A DNA stretch of 64,000 nucleotides, from positions 496,001 through 560,000 of the forward strand of contig NZ_BJOR01000002.1 in assembly GCF_006540305.1 (NCBI RefSeq), read 5' to 3'. Below, one piece after another: positions 25,064-34,193 of this stretch; the first letter of the stretch is position 1, and each line of letters begins with the position of its first letter. Under the pieces are notes generated by a model that saw nothing but the letters and a program-made list of their open reading frames with translations, was not told the origin of the DNA and ran no database searches. The position numbers and the translations under genes are program-made. The DNA is from Streptomyces sp. 6-11-2. GTDB lineage: Bacteria > Actinomycetota > Actinomycetes > Streptomycetales > Streptomycetaceae.

Positions 25064-26809
25064 ATGGTCAAGGACAGGCCCGGAAACAAGCCCGGAAGTA
25101 ACCGCGAGAGTGAATCCGAGGGCGCGGGGGCCGGCGGGCCGGGTCGCAAGGAGGAGGCGGCGCCACGCAAGAAGGGCGCTCCGTCACCGATCGCGGTGCA
25201 GCCGCGCCGGCAGCGGTTCATGGCAGCCCCGCTGCCGCAGCATCTGCTCCCGCCGGGAGTGCCTGAACTCGGCATGGATGCGGTGTGCGACCGGCTGGAG
25301 AGGATGCCCGAGGTCACGGTGGTCCGCAGACTCACCCCGTCAGGGAAGCTGCAGTCGGCTGGAGTGCAGCCCTCCTGCCCCGAACTCGTGGTCGTCGAGG
25401 CGGCCGAGGCCCAGGTGCCGGCGATGCGGACGCTGCACGTGCACATCGAACCGGACCTGCCGCTGTCCGCAACTGGACCCGCCGCCATGCCGGCCGCAGG
25501 AATGCTGCCGCTGCGCGACCCGGGGCTGGTCACGCTGCGGGACAAGCCGGTGGAGATCTCGGTGCGCGTCTGCGGTCCGGACGGTGAACCGCTGGTCGGC
25601 GCAGGGGTGTTCCTGATCGGGGCTGCCTGGCCGAGCCAGGGCATCACCGCTGCCGACGGGAAGGTCACCCTCACCCTGGCGACCGAGACCGCGCAGTCCC
25701 TCCAGTCCCTGTACGTCCGGCCCGCGGGCGGATACACCGACCGCTGGATCCACCGCCCCGACCTGTCGGAGACCCAGGACAACCTCGTCACCCTCACCCC
25801 GCTGGCCAAGGTCTACCCGGAACTGGAGCAGCGGCAGAGTTACGGCTGGGGCCAGCAGGCCATGCGGCTGGACCGGCTGCCGCCCACGTTCCGCGCCTTC
25901 GGCATCAAGATCGCCGTTATCGGTACGGGCGTCAGTGCAGAGCACCCGGACCTGAAACAGCGGGTGCGCTCCGGCACCGACCTCGTGCGCGGCACGAAGG
26001 ACGGCTGGGCCCACGACCCGGTCGGCACCGGTACCCACGCGGCCGGCATCATCGCCGGCGCGGACACTGGCAAGGGCATCATCGGCATCGCCGTCGAGGC
26101 CGAACTCGACGTCTGCCAGGTGATGCCCGACGGCCACTTCAGCGACCTGATCGCCGCCCTGGACCACTGCATCGAGCGCGAGGCAGACATCGCCCACATC
26201 CAGGTGGCAACCCCGTACCCCTCGGCCCTGGTTTCCCGCAAACTCGCCGACGCCACCGCGGCGGGCATCGCCTGCATCGCCCCGGCAGGCGACAACGGCG
26301 GACCGGTCGCCTTCCCCGCCTCGCTGCCCACCGTCTTCGCCGTGGGCGCCCTGGGCGCCTTCGGCACCTACCCACCCGATACCTCCCAGGCCACCCACAC
26401 CGGGCCGCAGTTGACACCCGAAGGGCTGTTCGCCGCGCCGTTCAGCTGCCACGGCCCCGCAGTGAATGCGGCCGCCCCCGGCGTGTCAGTCCTCTCCTGC
26501 GCCTTCGACGGCGGCTGCACGGCTCTCGACGGCACCAGCACCGCCTCCGCCCACGTCGCGGGCCTGGCCGCCCTCGTTCTCGCCCACCACGAGGACTTCC
26601 ACGGCCAGCTGCTGCCCCGCGGCCCCGGCCGCGTGCAGCACCTGTTCGAGATCATCGCCGCCAGCTGCCGCCCCCTGGCCGCCCCGGGAACACTGGACGC
26701 GGCCCGCACCGGGCGCGGCCTGCCCGACGCCCTCATCGCCCTCGGCCTGGCCCCCGGCACGCAGCTCGCCCCAGCCCTGTCACCCTTCGCCCCCTCCATG
26801 ACCGGGTAG
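25064..26809 (+). CDS. Subtilisin-like (S8) protein with catalytic Asp replaced
   Basis: 581 aa from ATG 25064 (MVKDRPGNKPG), no signal peptide. An N-terminal ~270-residue region with a beta-sandwich-like part (VEISVRVCGPDGEPLVGAGVFLIGAAW) precedes the S8 domain. The catalytic Asp position reads KIAVIGTGVSAEHPDL, i.e. Gly287 where subtilases have DTG. His325 (GTGTHAAG), the oxyanion Asn (APAGDNGG) and Ser492 (DGTSTASAHVAG) are present. It is probably a weak or non-classical protease, or a binding protein, acting in the cytoplasm with the Q-rich neighbour. Confidence 0.85.
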   Translation: MVKDRPGNKPGSNRESESEGAGAGGPGRKEEAAPRKKGAPSPIAVQPRRQRFMAAPLPQHLLPPGVPELGMDAVCDRLERMPEVTVVRRLTPSGKLQSAGVQPSCPELVVVEAAEAQVPAMRTLHVHIEPDLPLSATGPAAMPAAGMLPLRDPGLVTLRDKPVEISVRVCGPDGEPLVGAGVFLIGAAWPSQGITAADGKVTLTLATETAQSLQSLYVRPAGGYTDRWIHRPDLSETQDNLVTLTPLAKVYPELEQRQSYGWGQQAMRLDRLPPTFRAFGIKIAVIGTGVSAEHPDLKQRVRSGTDLVRGTKDGWAHDPVGTGTHAAGIIAGADTGKGIIGIAVEAELDVCQVMPDGHFSDLIAALDHCIEREADIAHIQVATPYPSALVSRKLADATAAGIACIAPAGDNGGPVAFPASLPTVFAVGALGAFGTYPPDTSQATHTGPQLTPEGLFAAPFSCHGPAVNAAAPGVSVLSCAFDGGCTALDGTSTASAHVAGLAALVLAHHEDFHGQLLPRGPGRVQHLFEIIAASCRPLAAPGTLDAARTGRGLPDALIALGLAPGTQLAPALSPFAPSMTG

Positions 26810-27553
26810 GACCCTCCCGCGGCCTGCAAAGCCGGATGGCACCCGCCCCCGAGGCAGGGCGGGTGCCATCCGGCTCCAGCGGACGTTCCAGTCCGGCCGC
26901 GTCGCGTCGACTTCGACGCACGTGAACCCAGGGCGCGCCTGGTGCTCGGCGCTGGCGCCCACCGGGTAGACGGCCACGGTGTCGGACCAGCGGAATCCGT
27001 GCTCATCGATGTGATCGCCGCGATGCTGCGCTGCTCGGATGCACTGGCGCGGGCGCTCGTCGTGGCCGAGGTGCTGTGCGGAGCACTGGGCAGTGACGAG
27101 CAGCTCGGACTCGTCCACGCCGTTCCCGTTGGCGGCCTGCGGGTTCTGCCCAGGGCGAACGACGTTATCGGCCGCGGCCGCAGAGTCGTCCAGGAGGTCA
27201 TACCGCTCGGCGCCTGCGGCTCGCTCAAGGAACATGGTGGGGCTATGGGAGGCCTCCCATTGGTCCGCGAGCCGGTGCGCCCGGCCGGCGGCTGCCTGGG
27301 CCCGGCTCTCGGCGCTGTCGGCCCAGACGACGCGGGTGGCGCCGTCGTGGCCGTGGACGGACAGCATTACGTCGAGGCTGTCCCACATGGCAGTCGACGG
27401 CCGCTCACGCCAGCGGAGGACCACCGTGCCGTCCGGCCACTGCACACCATCGGCCACATCCCCAGGCCCAGAGACGCCCGTGATGTCCCGGTCACGGCGG
27501 AGGACGAACAGGCGGGGTGCCGGGCCGCCTCGGGGTCGTGCGTGATGCGACAT
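26780..27553 (-). CDS. Hypothetical protein, 257 aa
   Basis: Starts MSHHARPRGGPAPRLFVLRR. A plausible folded N-terminal domain reads VADGVQWPDGTVVLRWRERPSTAMWDSLDVMLSVHGHDGATRVVWAD, which resembles short proteins seen in actinophages and Streptomyces accessory regions. A hydrophilic middle follows. Its 3' end overlaps the S8 gene tail-to-tail by 30 bp. A 52-aa membrane peptide gene lies 12 nt upstream. No function can be assigned. Confidence 0.55.
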   Translation of the reverse strand: MSHHARPRGGPAPRLFVLRRDRDITGVSGPGDVADGVQWPDGTVVLRWRERPSTAMWDSLDVMLSVHGHDGATRVVWADSAESRAQAAAGRAHRLADQWEASHSPTMFLERAAGAERYDLLDDSAAAADNVVRPGQNPQAANGNGVDESELLVTAQCSAQHLGHDERPRQCIRAAQHRGDHIDEHGFRWSDTVAVYPVGASAEHQARPGFTCVEVDATRPDWNVRWSRMAPALPRGRVPSGFAGRGRVLPGHGGGEG

Positions 27554-27564
27554 GGGGGTGTCCT

Positions 27565-27723
27565 TCAGTGCGTGGGTTGGTCAGGTTCGCCGGGACCGAG
27601 GATGCCGATAGTCCGACAAGTCTCCAGGTTGTGGCGTCGCTCGTGGCGTTCCTCGCGCACTTCGAAGAGGCGCGAGTAGGCCAGGTAGTCGAGGGCGGCG
27701 ACAGTGAGCAGGCTGATGACCAT
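27565..27723 (-). CDS. 52-aa single-pass membrane peptide
   Basis: MVISLLTVAALDYLAYSRLFEV forms one transmembrane helix, followed by a charged tail (REERHERRHNLETCRTIGILGP). It lies 12 nt upstream of the 257-aa gene on the same strand. Small Streptomyces membrane proteins of this kind are often annotated only in mobile elements. Function unknown. Confidence 0.5.
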   Translation of the reverse strand: MVISLLTVAALDYLAYSRLFEVREERHERRHNLETCRTIGILGPGEPDQPTH

Positions 27724-28147
27724 GGCGAAGGCCCGCGCTGGTCTTCCTGATCAAGTCCGTGGCGACCAGCGAGCCGCGTGCTGCGAGTGCAACTGCTCAT
27801 GTAGCCGCGAACGTCATCCCGGCAGCTCGATCCTTGCGCCGCGAGACCGTTCACAGGCAGGGGGTGCACCCTCGCCCAACGGAACTGCGCGTTTTGCGGG
27901 CGACGGGCTCCGGGGTCATGGGCGGGTGGCTGGCGGCAGACGTAGGGCGAGGAGGGCTACAGGCGCGCACTCCATGCAACGTCCGGTTCGGGATGCGCCT
28001 CCCTCTTTTCCCGCCCACGCACGGGCGAGAACGGAGATCCCCATCCTGCCCGCTCCCCTCCCGATTACGTGGACCATCGGACTGTGCGGCTTTCAGGCAT
28101 GGTCCGGCAGCGGGGCACAGGCGTAAACGGGGAGCTGCAGGCCAAGA
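27724..28147. other. No recognisable gene
   Basis: Neither strand shows family-like coding sequence over this ~420 bp. It lies between two minus-strand genes, so promoters for the 52-aa/257-aa pair are expected here. Confidence 0.4.
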
Positions 28148-28642
28148 TCACAGCTGGAGCGATGCATTGTGGGAGGTAAGGGCTTGGGGGCATCGGAAGT
28201 GGACGAAGATGATCTTGCCTCCGTGTTTAACCGGAGCAACGGTCACTCCGCCTCCGTACAGCTTGGCGAGGTCGACAACCGTGCGTAGCCCCTCGCCTGC
28301 GTCCGTGCGCGTTGTGGGTGGCATATGCGGGTCACGATCCGCGACACCCACCACCAGGTGATCGGCACCCACCGTAATAACGACTTGTGCGCTGGGAGAG
28401 CGATCATGTGTGTGCCTTACCGCGTTCGTGACCAACTCGCTGACGACCAGCAGCACCGCGTCCACCAGAGCGGAACCCGGCGCGACTTCCCACTCCGCGA
28501 GCGCCGCCTGCGTGGAGACGCGTGCCTGATGAACCGATGCCGGCTCTGTCGGCACGCTGAAGACGCGGCGGTACGGGCCCAGAGGGAGTGCCTGCGGCTC
28601 GGCAGTCGTCGCTCGGCTGGACCACCTCATGACGCCTCCCAC
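28148..28642 (-). CDS. Anti-sigma-factor-like HATPase (RsbW/HATPase_c_2 type)
   Basis: 164 aa. The single GHKL domain shows VVSELVTNAVRHTH (N box), VGVADRDPHMPP (G1-like) and GEGLRTVVDLAKLYG (G2). Stand-alone proteins of this size in Streptomyces are partner-switching serine kinases/anti-sigma factors or their relatives. An SpoIIE-type phosphatase lies 4 kb to the left. The start could also be Met at 28630. Confidence 0.88.
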   Translation of the reverse strand: MGGVMRWSSRATTAEPQALPLGPYRRVFSVPTEPASVHQARVSTQAALAEWEVAPGSALVDAVLLVVSELVTNAVRHTHDRSPSAQVVITVGADHLVVGVADRDPHMPPTTRTDAGEGLRTVVDLAKLYGGGVTVAPVKHGGKIIFVHFRCPQALTSHNASLQL

Positions 28643-29101
28643 GACCGGCGCGCCTGTCGGACCGCAGGACGGCCGAACCGCGTAAAGAGACCCGGCCGCC
28701 AGGGATTCAGGCCGATACCTTAAAAAGCGGGCATTATTCGCATACCCGCTATGCGCGCGGTCGTATTCAGGTCAGGCGCCTAACGACAGTGGCGAGTGCA
28801 CGGGCCCGCCCGCCTTGCCGCTACACCTCGATGTAGGCGACCACGGCGACGGTCTGCAGGGCGGTGACGCAGTTGCCGCCGGGCTGCTTCTTGAGCGCCC
28901 CAGCGATGTCGTCGCCGTCGATCGGGCGACTGTTGTACCACTTTCCGACGCTGGTAAGGGGTCGCACTCGGGTGGCTGGCTCGCCAGGCGATCTTTGGCG
29001 AGCTTTCGCAGGATGGGTTTAGGTTGCCCGGCCGGAGCGGCGGATGGTGGGCGCTTTTCGTCGTGCGCGGCACCATGCCGCCCGGAGCTCAGGAGCAGAA
29101 C
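28643..29101. other. Intergenic region with one gene remnant
   Basis: Contains a weak hairpin AGCGGG...CCCGCT (about 28724-28751) and the minus-strand fragment listed separately; otherwise no gene is seen. Confidence 0.35.
28821..28946 (-). pseudogene. C-terminal fragment of unknown protein
   Basis: Leftward reading gives WYNSRPIDGDDIAGALKKQP then GNCVTALQTVAVVAYIEV and a stop. The sequence is protein-like but has no start. Family not recognised. Confidence 0.3.
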
Positions 29102-30175
29102 ATGGCAGGGAAGACGGATGTGCTGATACTGGCGCTGAAAGATGCCCGTGACGCCCATGCTGCGGTCGTCGACCGGTTTTGGACGGGTGTGGCCCTCACC
29201 CCGCCGGGCACCGAGCGGCAACGGCTGGAAAGCCAGGCGAGCGAGGCGCAGTACCACGTCGGGCGGATCGAGGCCCGGGTGCGCGAAATGCGCCCGCCCC
29301 GTGGGCTGCTGTCGGCCGCCGGGCAGCTGACGTGGATGGTGACTCGCGGCGTCGTGCGGGCGGGCGTGCTTCCGCTTCGGGCGGGGGTGTCGGCCGTGGC
29401 GGGGAGGGTGCGTGGTGTGAGGCAGGCCGGTGAACGACGGCTGCTGAGGGCCGCCGTGGACGAGTACACGGCCGCAGCCCGGGCGCTGGCGACCTGCCAG
29501 ACAGGCAAGGACATCGCCGAACGGCTCAACGACCAGGAGAGTGCCGAGCTGCTTGCCGTGCTGGGGCGGCAGGACGAGGTGCTGCTGGAGACCAGCGAGG
29601 AGAACCTCGCCCGACGGGCCAGGGCCGTGGCTGCGGCGGCGACCGAAGGCCCCCGCCTGGCGCGGGGAGAAGTCGCCGAAGGCCGCAGCCTGCTGCAGGC
29701 GATCACGCGCCAGGTGCGGGCGGCCACGGCCCAGTTGCGGGTGCTGCCCCAAAGGGTCACTGAGCGAATGAAGGGCCCGACTGGGGGAGCCTGGCGGGAG
29801 ATGCCCGCCGCCACCCGTGTGGCCGAGAAGGTGCAGGGCGCCATGGCCCGCGAGGAGGTCCTGCCCGTCCCCGGCTTCAGCCGGCTCGGCGTCGCGGAGA
29901 TCCAGCAGCGCCTGCGCGGTCTGTCCCAGACGGAGTTGACGGTGATCGAGGGCTACGAACGCGCGCACGCGGGCCGCCGCGGGGTACTGAACACCATTGG
30001 GCATCTCCGCCAAGCCGAACCCTGGGCCGGCTACGACGCGATGGACCCGGAACGCATCAAGAGGCACCTGCACGACGTGTCCGACGACGTGGTCCGGCAG
30101 GTGCTGGAGTACGAACAACATCACCAGCACCGCAAGCGGGTCATCTCCGCAGCTCGGACACGTATACCCGTGTAA
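29102..30175 (+). CDS. Helical ferritin-like/stress-type protein, 357 aa
   Basis: ATG 29102 after GGAGCAGAAC. Long helices throughout. A central QDEVLLETSEENLARRARAVAAAA recalls DUF892/YciE ferritin-like proteins. The C-terminal part EIQQRLRGLSQTELTVIEGYERAHAGRRGVLNTIGHLRQAEPWAGYDAMDPERIKRHL is the segment repeatedly seen in actinobacterial general-stress proteins. No membrane signal. A role in stress tolerance is inferred, not shown. An alternative upstream Met at 29024 lacks support. Confidence 0.65.
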   Translation: MAGKTDVLILALKDARDAHAAVVDRFWTGVALTPPGTERQRLESQASEAQYHVGRIEARVREMRPPRGLLSAAGQLTWMVTRGVVRAGVLPLRAGVSAVAGRVRGVRQAGERRLLRAAVDEYTAAARALATCQTGKDIAERLNDQESAELLAVLGRQDEVLLETSEENLARRARAVAAAATEGPRLARGEVAEGRSLLQAITRQVRAATAQLRVLPQRVTERMKGPTGGAWREMPAATRVAEKVQGAMAREEVLPVPGFSRLGVAEIQQRLRGLSQTELTVIEGYERAHAGRRGVLNTIGHLRQAEPWAGYDAMDPERIKRHLHDVSDDVVRQVLEYEQHHQHRKRVISAARTRIPV

Positions 30176-30189
30176 CGCCGTGCTGTGGG

Positions 30190-30352
30190 GCCCTGGACGG
30201 TGGGAGCGAGGGGGGCGCGAGGCGGCGTGCGGCTCGATCTCCCGCAACCATCCCGGCGCCCCGGGTGCCCACACCGCCCGGCACAGCGCCAGCGCGTCCT
30301 GTCCGAACACCACTGCCAGCCGGTCCCGTTTCGTCTTCGACGAGGGCATGGT
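30190..30352 (-). pseudogene. IS1182-family transposase remnant
   Basis: Leftward reading: TMPSSKTKRDRLAVVFGQDALALCRAVWAPGAPGWLREIEPHAAS. The FGxDALALCRxVWAPGAPGWLREI block is familiar from Streptomyces IS1182-type transposases. Upstream and downstream parts are gone. Confidence 0.5.
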
Positions 30353-30452
30353 CTCGCCGGCACCCCCGAGATCCATCGGCGGGTGGGGTGGCTGTGTCAC
30401 CGTCTGACGTCTGAGGGGCCTTCCCCCGTGAAGGTGGACACGCATTCGTATG

Positions 30453-31346
30453 TCATGCGGCGAGCGTGAGCTTAGCCGTGTGGTGTCGGTGCTCGTATTC
30501 GTTGGGGCTGAGGTGGCCGTTGGCGGAGTGCCGGCGGCGTGTGTTGTATCGGGTCAGCCAGGCGAAGACGGTTCTCCTGCAGGTGGCCCGGTCGCCGTAG
30601 TCGCGGGCGCCCTGGAGGGTCTCTCGTTTCAGGGAGGCGTGGAAGCTTTCGCAGGCCGCGTTGTCCGCGCTGCTGCCGATGGCGCCCATCGACCGGGTGA
30701 CCCCGAGCTGGTCGCAGAGGTCGGCGAAGGCTCGGGAGACGTATTGCGACCCGTGATCTGAGTGGAACACGGCCCTCTCCAGGCCGCCGCGGGTGCGGGC
30801 GGCCATCCGCAGGGCGTCGGCGACCAGGTCCGTGCGCATGTGGTCGGCGATGGACCAGCCGACGACCTTGCGGCTGAAGCAGTCCAGCACGGTTGCCAGG
30901 TAGAGGAACTCCCCGTTCTCCAGGGGCAAGTAGGTGATGTCGCCCATGTATTTCAACCCCGGCCGCGGAGCGGTGAAGTCCCTGCGGAACAGGTCCGCGA
31001 CCACCGAGGCCGCAGGGTCGGACACCGTGGTGCGGACCCTTCTGCGCAGGCGGATCCCTGTGATGCCGAAAGCCCGCATCACCCGTGCCACCCGCTTCTC
31101 GTTGACCCGTATCCCGGCGTCGTGGAGTTCGGCGGTGATCCGGGGCGAGCCATAGGCATCGCCGGAGGAGCGGTGAACGGCACGGATCTGCTCGGCCAGG
31201 ACCTGGTCGTCCTGCTGCCGGGCCATGCGGGCGTCCGTCCCGGCCCGCCACTTGTAGTAGCTGGACCGGTTCACGTCCATGACCTGGCACAGCCGCTTCA
31301 CCCCGAAGGCGTCCCGGTGGTCCTCGACGAACTTGAAGCGGCTCAC
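30453..31346 (-). CDS. IS3 transposase OrfB (DDE integrase)
   Basis: 297 aa. HTH_21 at the N-terminus (YGSPRITAELHDAGIRVNEKRVARVMR). The rve domain has its DDE residues in YMGDITYLPL, VFHSDHGSQYVSRAFADLC and DNAACESFHASLKRE. The GTG start overlaps the orfA stop (GTGA). A -1 frameshift near the end of orfA would give the usual OrfAB fusion. Confidence 0.95.
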   Translation of the reverse strand: MSRFKFVEDHRDAFGVKRLCQVMDVNRSSYYKWRAGTDARMARQQDDQVLAEQIRAVHRSSGDAYGSPRITAELHDAGIRVNEKRVARVMRAFGITGIRLRRRVRTTVSDPAASVVADLFRRDFTAPRPGLKYMGDITYLPLENGEFLYLATVLDCFSRKVVGWSIADHMRTDLVADALRMAARTRGGLERAVFHSDHGSQYVSRAFADLCDQLGVTRSMGAIGSSADNAACESFHASLKRETLQGARDYGDRATCRRTVFAWLTRYNTRRRHSANGHLSPNEYEHRHHTAKLTLAA

Positions 31347-31729
31347 CAGTTCGTCTCTCCGGCGAAATACTTTGCGGCCTTGCGCAGGATGTCCCGCTCG
31401 GTCGCCAGCTTGCGTTCGCTGGCCTCGAGCTCGGCGATCCGGGCTTCCAACTGCCGGATCCGCTCGTCCGGATCACTGGCCGGCGCCGCCTGGCCATCCC
31501 GGGCCGGAGCTTTGCCGCCCGCCGGCGGGGTGGCCGGACCGACACCGCGGCGTTCACGGTCCCGCAGCACCCAGGCTCGCAGGGTGTTCCTGTTGATGCC
31601 CAGGTCGGCGGCGATGCTCTTGTAGGTCGCCCCGGGCGTGGACTCGTACAGGGCCACGGCATCGGCCCTGAACTCGTCCGAGTAGTCCTTCATCGCCATC
31701 GGCGGTCTTTCTCGCTTCCTCCGGATCAA
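31343..31729 (-). CDS. IS3 transposase OrfA (HTH)
   Basis: 128 aa. HTH_Tnp_1: YSDEFRADAVALYESTPGATYKSIAADLGINRNTLRAWV. A leucine-zipper coiled coil follows (ERIRQLEARIAELEASERKLATERDILRKAAKYF) and ends FAGETNW at the overlap with orfB. Confidence 0.95.
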   Translation of the reverse strand: MIRRKRERPPMAMKDYSDEFRADAVALYESTPGATYKSIAADLGINRNTLRAWVLRDRERRGVGPATPPAGGKAPARDGQAAPASDPDERIRQLEARIAELEASERKLATERDILRKAAKYFAGETNW

Positions 31730-33071
31730 GCAGATCCAGTATCAGCGTGTCCACCACCCAGGGGGAGGCCCCCTTTTCGACCTCGTATCGGTTGAGGCGC
31801 TTGGCCCGGGCGTAATGGGTTACGGCAGCCTGTGCGGCTGCTGCGGCATCTCGCCACGCTTGGCGCTGCAGGTCCCGCTCGTGGTGGTCTTGAAGCTGTT
31901 CAAGCTTGTGGCGGGCCTCGTCGGCGACTTGCTGCAGCACGTTCAGTTCGCTGGGCAGCCCCGTCGAGATATCCGGCGTCTGTCCACTTCGGGGTTCGTG
32001 TTCCTCGGTGTCCATGGGCGCTGCCTCGACGGCCGGTGCCGACGGCTCGGCCGGGATGACGGCGGGCATGCCAGGCTGGGGAGGCGGGGCCTGTACGGGG
32101 ATCGGGGCGACCGCCGGTCGGCAGGTGGGGCGGTTGCGGCTGGCACGGGCCGCGGGATCTGTTTCTGGCTCTGGCGCCAGCAGCTGTGTGTCGTCGCTGT
32201 AGAGGTCGTCCAGCCGGTCACGGTCGGCATTGGTCGCCCAGAAACGGTGCACCGTGGTGCCAGCGCGGAACTGGACGGGCACGATGGTGCCGGCGGCGGT
32301 CTGGCGGACCATGTCGTCGAAGAGGACGTCGCGGGGTTTTGGGGTGGCGTGGGTTTTGCCGCAACGGCGAATGCCGTCGGGGCAGGAGTAGAGGGTGCGG
32401 ACATCGCAGCGCCAGAAGTCCAGTACGCGAAATCCGGAGACGATGCGGAGATCACCGGTTCTGGCGATGACGTAGGCGGGAAGATGGTCGCTGCGAGTCC
32501 AGTGAGTGTCATTGCGCTGGGCGTATGCGGCTCGGTCGGTGTGCCAGGCCGGGGTGATCCCGTTCTTCGCGGCTTTGGCCGCGCGGGCCCGGACTCCGCG
32601 CAGGCCGTTCTGGTCGATCGTGGACATCTGGATCTCCCAGCCGATGCGACGGCCGTCGGCTCCTTCGACGAGGGTGTCAGTCTGGATCCAGCTGCGGCCC
32701 ACCCGAGTGCGTACTTCGCTGTCGCCGCTGAAGCCGCCTTCGTCCGCGGCGCGCAGGATGCGCTCCTGGTAGGCCTTGTGCTCGTCGCTCATCGGGGCGG
32801 TGTGGCGTTCTTCGTCTTCCCGCCGTTCGTGGACGGCCTCGCGTCGGCCGTTGCGCATCCGCAAATGTATCGAGGCATCGACGTTCATGTCGCGGCACAC
32901 GCCACCGCACTGCAGGTCCCGCTCGCTGACCGGCACACCGAGCCGCCCGTAGTACCGGTCCGTCCGGTAGACCGTCTCCCACAGGCCGGGAAGCTCCGGG
33001 TGATCCAGGTCGTCCTGCGTCAGGTCCAGAAGAATCTGCAGCTTCTTGTGCCAGACGACGTTCGCCAACAC
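31554..33071 (-). CDS. CoiA-like nuclease-family protein, 3' end replaced by IS3
   Basis: Native sequence runs from Met 33071 to about 31754 and then reads into the IS3 element (ARKTADGDEGLLGRVQG) until a chance stop. The core SDEHKAYQERILRAADEGGF...DGRRIGWEIQMSTIDQNGLRGVRARAAKAAKNGITPAWHTD matches actinobacterial competence CoiA-like proteins, which carry a restriction-endonuclease-like fold. A Cys/His patch (FWRCDVRTLYSCPDGIRRCGKTH) and a C-terminal coiled coil follow. About 440 native residues remain, so the fold may survive the insertion. Confidence 0.75.
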   Translation of the reverse strand: MLANVVWHKKLQILLDLTQDDLDHPELPGLWETVYRTDRYYGRLGVPVSERDLQCGGVCRDMNVDASIHLRMRNGRREAVHERREDEERHTAPMSDEHKAYQERILRAADEGGFSGDSEVRTRVGRSWIQTDTLVEGADGRRIGWEIQMSTIDQNGLRGVRARAAKAAKNGITPAWHTDRAAYAQRNDTHWTRSDHLPAYVIARTGDLRIVSGFRVLDFWRCDVRTLYSCPDGIRRCGKTHATPKPRDVLFDDMVRQTAAGTIVPVQFRAGTTVHRFWATNADRDRLDDLYSDDTQLLAPEPETDPAARASRNRPTCRPAVAPIPVQAPPPQPGMPAVIPAEPSAPAVEAAPMDTEEHEPRSGQTPDISTGLPSELNVLQQVADEARHKLEQLQDHHERDLQRQAWRDAAAAAQAAVTHYARAKRLNRYEVEKGASPWVVDTLILDLLDPEEARKTADGDEGLLGRVQGRCRGPVRVHARGDLQEHRRRPGHQQEHPASLGAAGP

Positions 33072-33242
33072 GCACCGCCTTCACCCTCGGAGGTCTACTC
33101 GTCGACGGTAGGGCCAGGCACTGACAACCCGACAGGAGTGGGATCAGCCAAGCGAAATCCGGCAATAGGTTTGTACTTCGTCACCGGCGATGCTGCGCAC
33201 TCACGCACAATGCGGTGCACTCCCCGCTAGGGTGCGTTTCAG

Positions 33243-33272
33243 AAGTGGATCTTGATGTACCAAGATCCACTT
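33243..33272 (+). promoter_or_regulatory. Hairpin sequestering transposase start
   Basis: Perfect 12-bp stem AAGTGGATCTTG / CAAGATCCACTT with loop ATGTAC, ending 1 nt before the GTG start at 33274. In IS elements such structures limit translation from read-through transcripts. Confidence 0.65.
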
Positions 33273-33273
33273 C

Positions 33274-34148
33274 GTGGGCAGGCACGATCTGACGAACGCG
33301 CAGTGGGCGAGGCTGGAGCCGCTGCTCCCGGTCGGGAAGAAGCCCGGGCGGCCGCCGGTTCACACCAAGCGGCAGCTGATAGACGGCATCCGCTGGCGTA
33401 CCCGCACGGGTGCGCCCTGGCGGGACGTGCCCGAGCGGTACGGCCCCTGGCAGACCGTCTACGGGCTGTTCCGGCGCTGGCAGCGGGACGGCACCTGGCA
33501 TCGCATAGTCGAGCAACTGCAGGCCCGGGCGGACGCCGAGGGGCTGATCACCTGGGACATCTCGGTGGACTCCACCATCGCGCGCGCCCACCAGCATGCG
33601 GCGGGCGCCCGCAAAAAAGGGATCTGCAGGTCGAGCCGCCCGGCGGGATCTTTGCCGAACCGGCCGACCACGGGCTGGGACGCTCGCGTGGCGGGCTGAG
33701 CACCAAGCTGCATCTGGCGGTTGAGCAGGCGCAGAGGCTGATGTCCCTGGTGATCACGGCCGGGCAGCGCGGTGACTCCCCGCAGTTCCAGGCGGTGCTG
33801 GAGGGCATCCGGGTGCCCCGGCTGGGACCAGGCCGCCCGCGCACCCGGCCGGACAAGGTCCGCGCCGACAAGGCCTACGGCTCCCGCGCCAACCGCGCCT
33901 ACCTGCGCCGCCGGAGTATCCGCTGCACGATCCCAGAGAAGCGCGACCAGGTCGCCCACCGCGCACAGCGCGGCTCCCGCGGCGGCCGGCCGCCGAAGTT
34001 CGATCCGGCCGACTATAAAGAGCGCCATGCAGTGGAGTGCGGCATCAACCGCCTCAAGCGACATCGCGCGGTCGCCACGAGATACGAGAAACTCGCCGTC
34101 CGCTATGAGGCGACCGTGCTGGTCGCAGCCATCAACGAGTGGCTGTGA
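33274..34148 (+). CDS. IS5-family transposase (-1 frameshift at A6G)
   Basis: The first frame (GTG 33274) gives [26 protein letters not shown]...[21 protein letters not shown] and [21 protein letters not shown]. At AAAAAAGGG (33613-33621) reading shifts -1 into [37 protein letters not shown], then [20 protein letters not shown] and [28 protein letters not shown]. The DDE parts are complete across the two frames. A_AAA_AAG is a classic -1 slippery sequence, so the element is probably active. Confidence 0.92.
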
Positions 34149-34193
34149 CCAGCACTTTCGAAACGCACCCTAGAGCGGGGTTCTACTGCAGGA

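Larger units (their letters stand above)
30435..31753 (-). mobile_element. IS3-family insertion sequence, intact
   Basis: 1,319 bp. Ends begin TGGACACGC at 30435 and inverted at 31753 (about 11-bp matching tips including one flanking G each side). It contains overlapping orfA/orfB. It interrupts the 3' part of the CoiA-like gene. Confidence 0.88.
33231..34169 (+). mobile_element. IS5-family element with CTAG target duplication
   Basis: 939 bp with inverted tips GGTGCGTTTC/GAAACGCACC (the outer 10 bp match perfectly, longer with mismatches). It is flanked by CTAG at 33227-33230 and 34170-34173. Contains a frameshifted transposase and an N-proximal hairpin. Confidence 0.9.

Noticed and set aside
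28772..30445. 557-aa minus-strand frame
   Set aside because: Antisense of the stress-type helical protein; only its edges contain genuine remnants, annotated separately.
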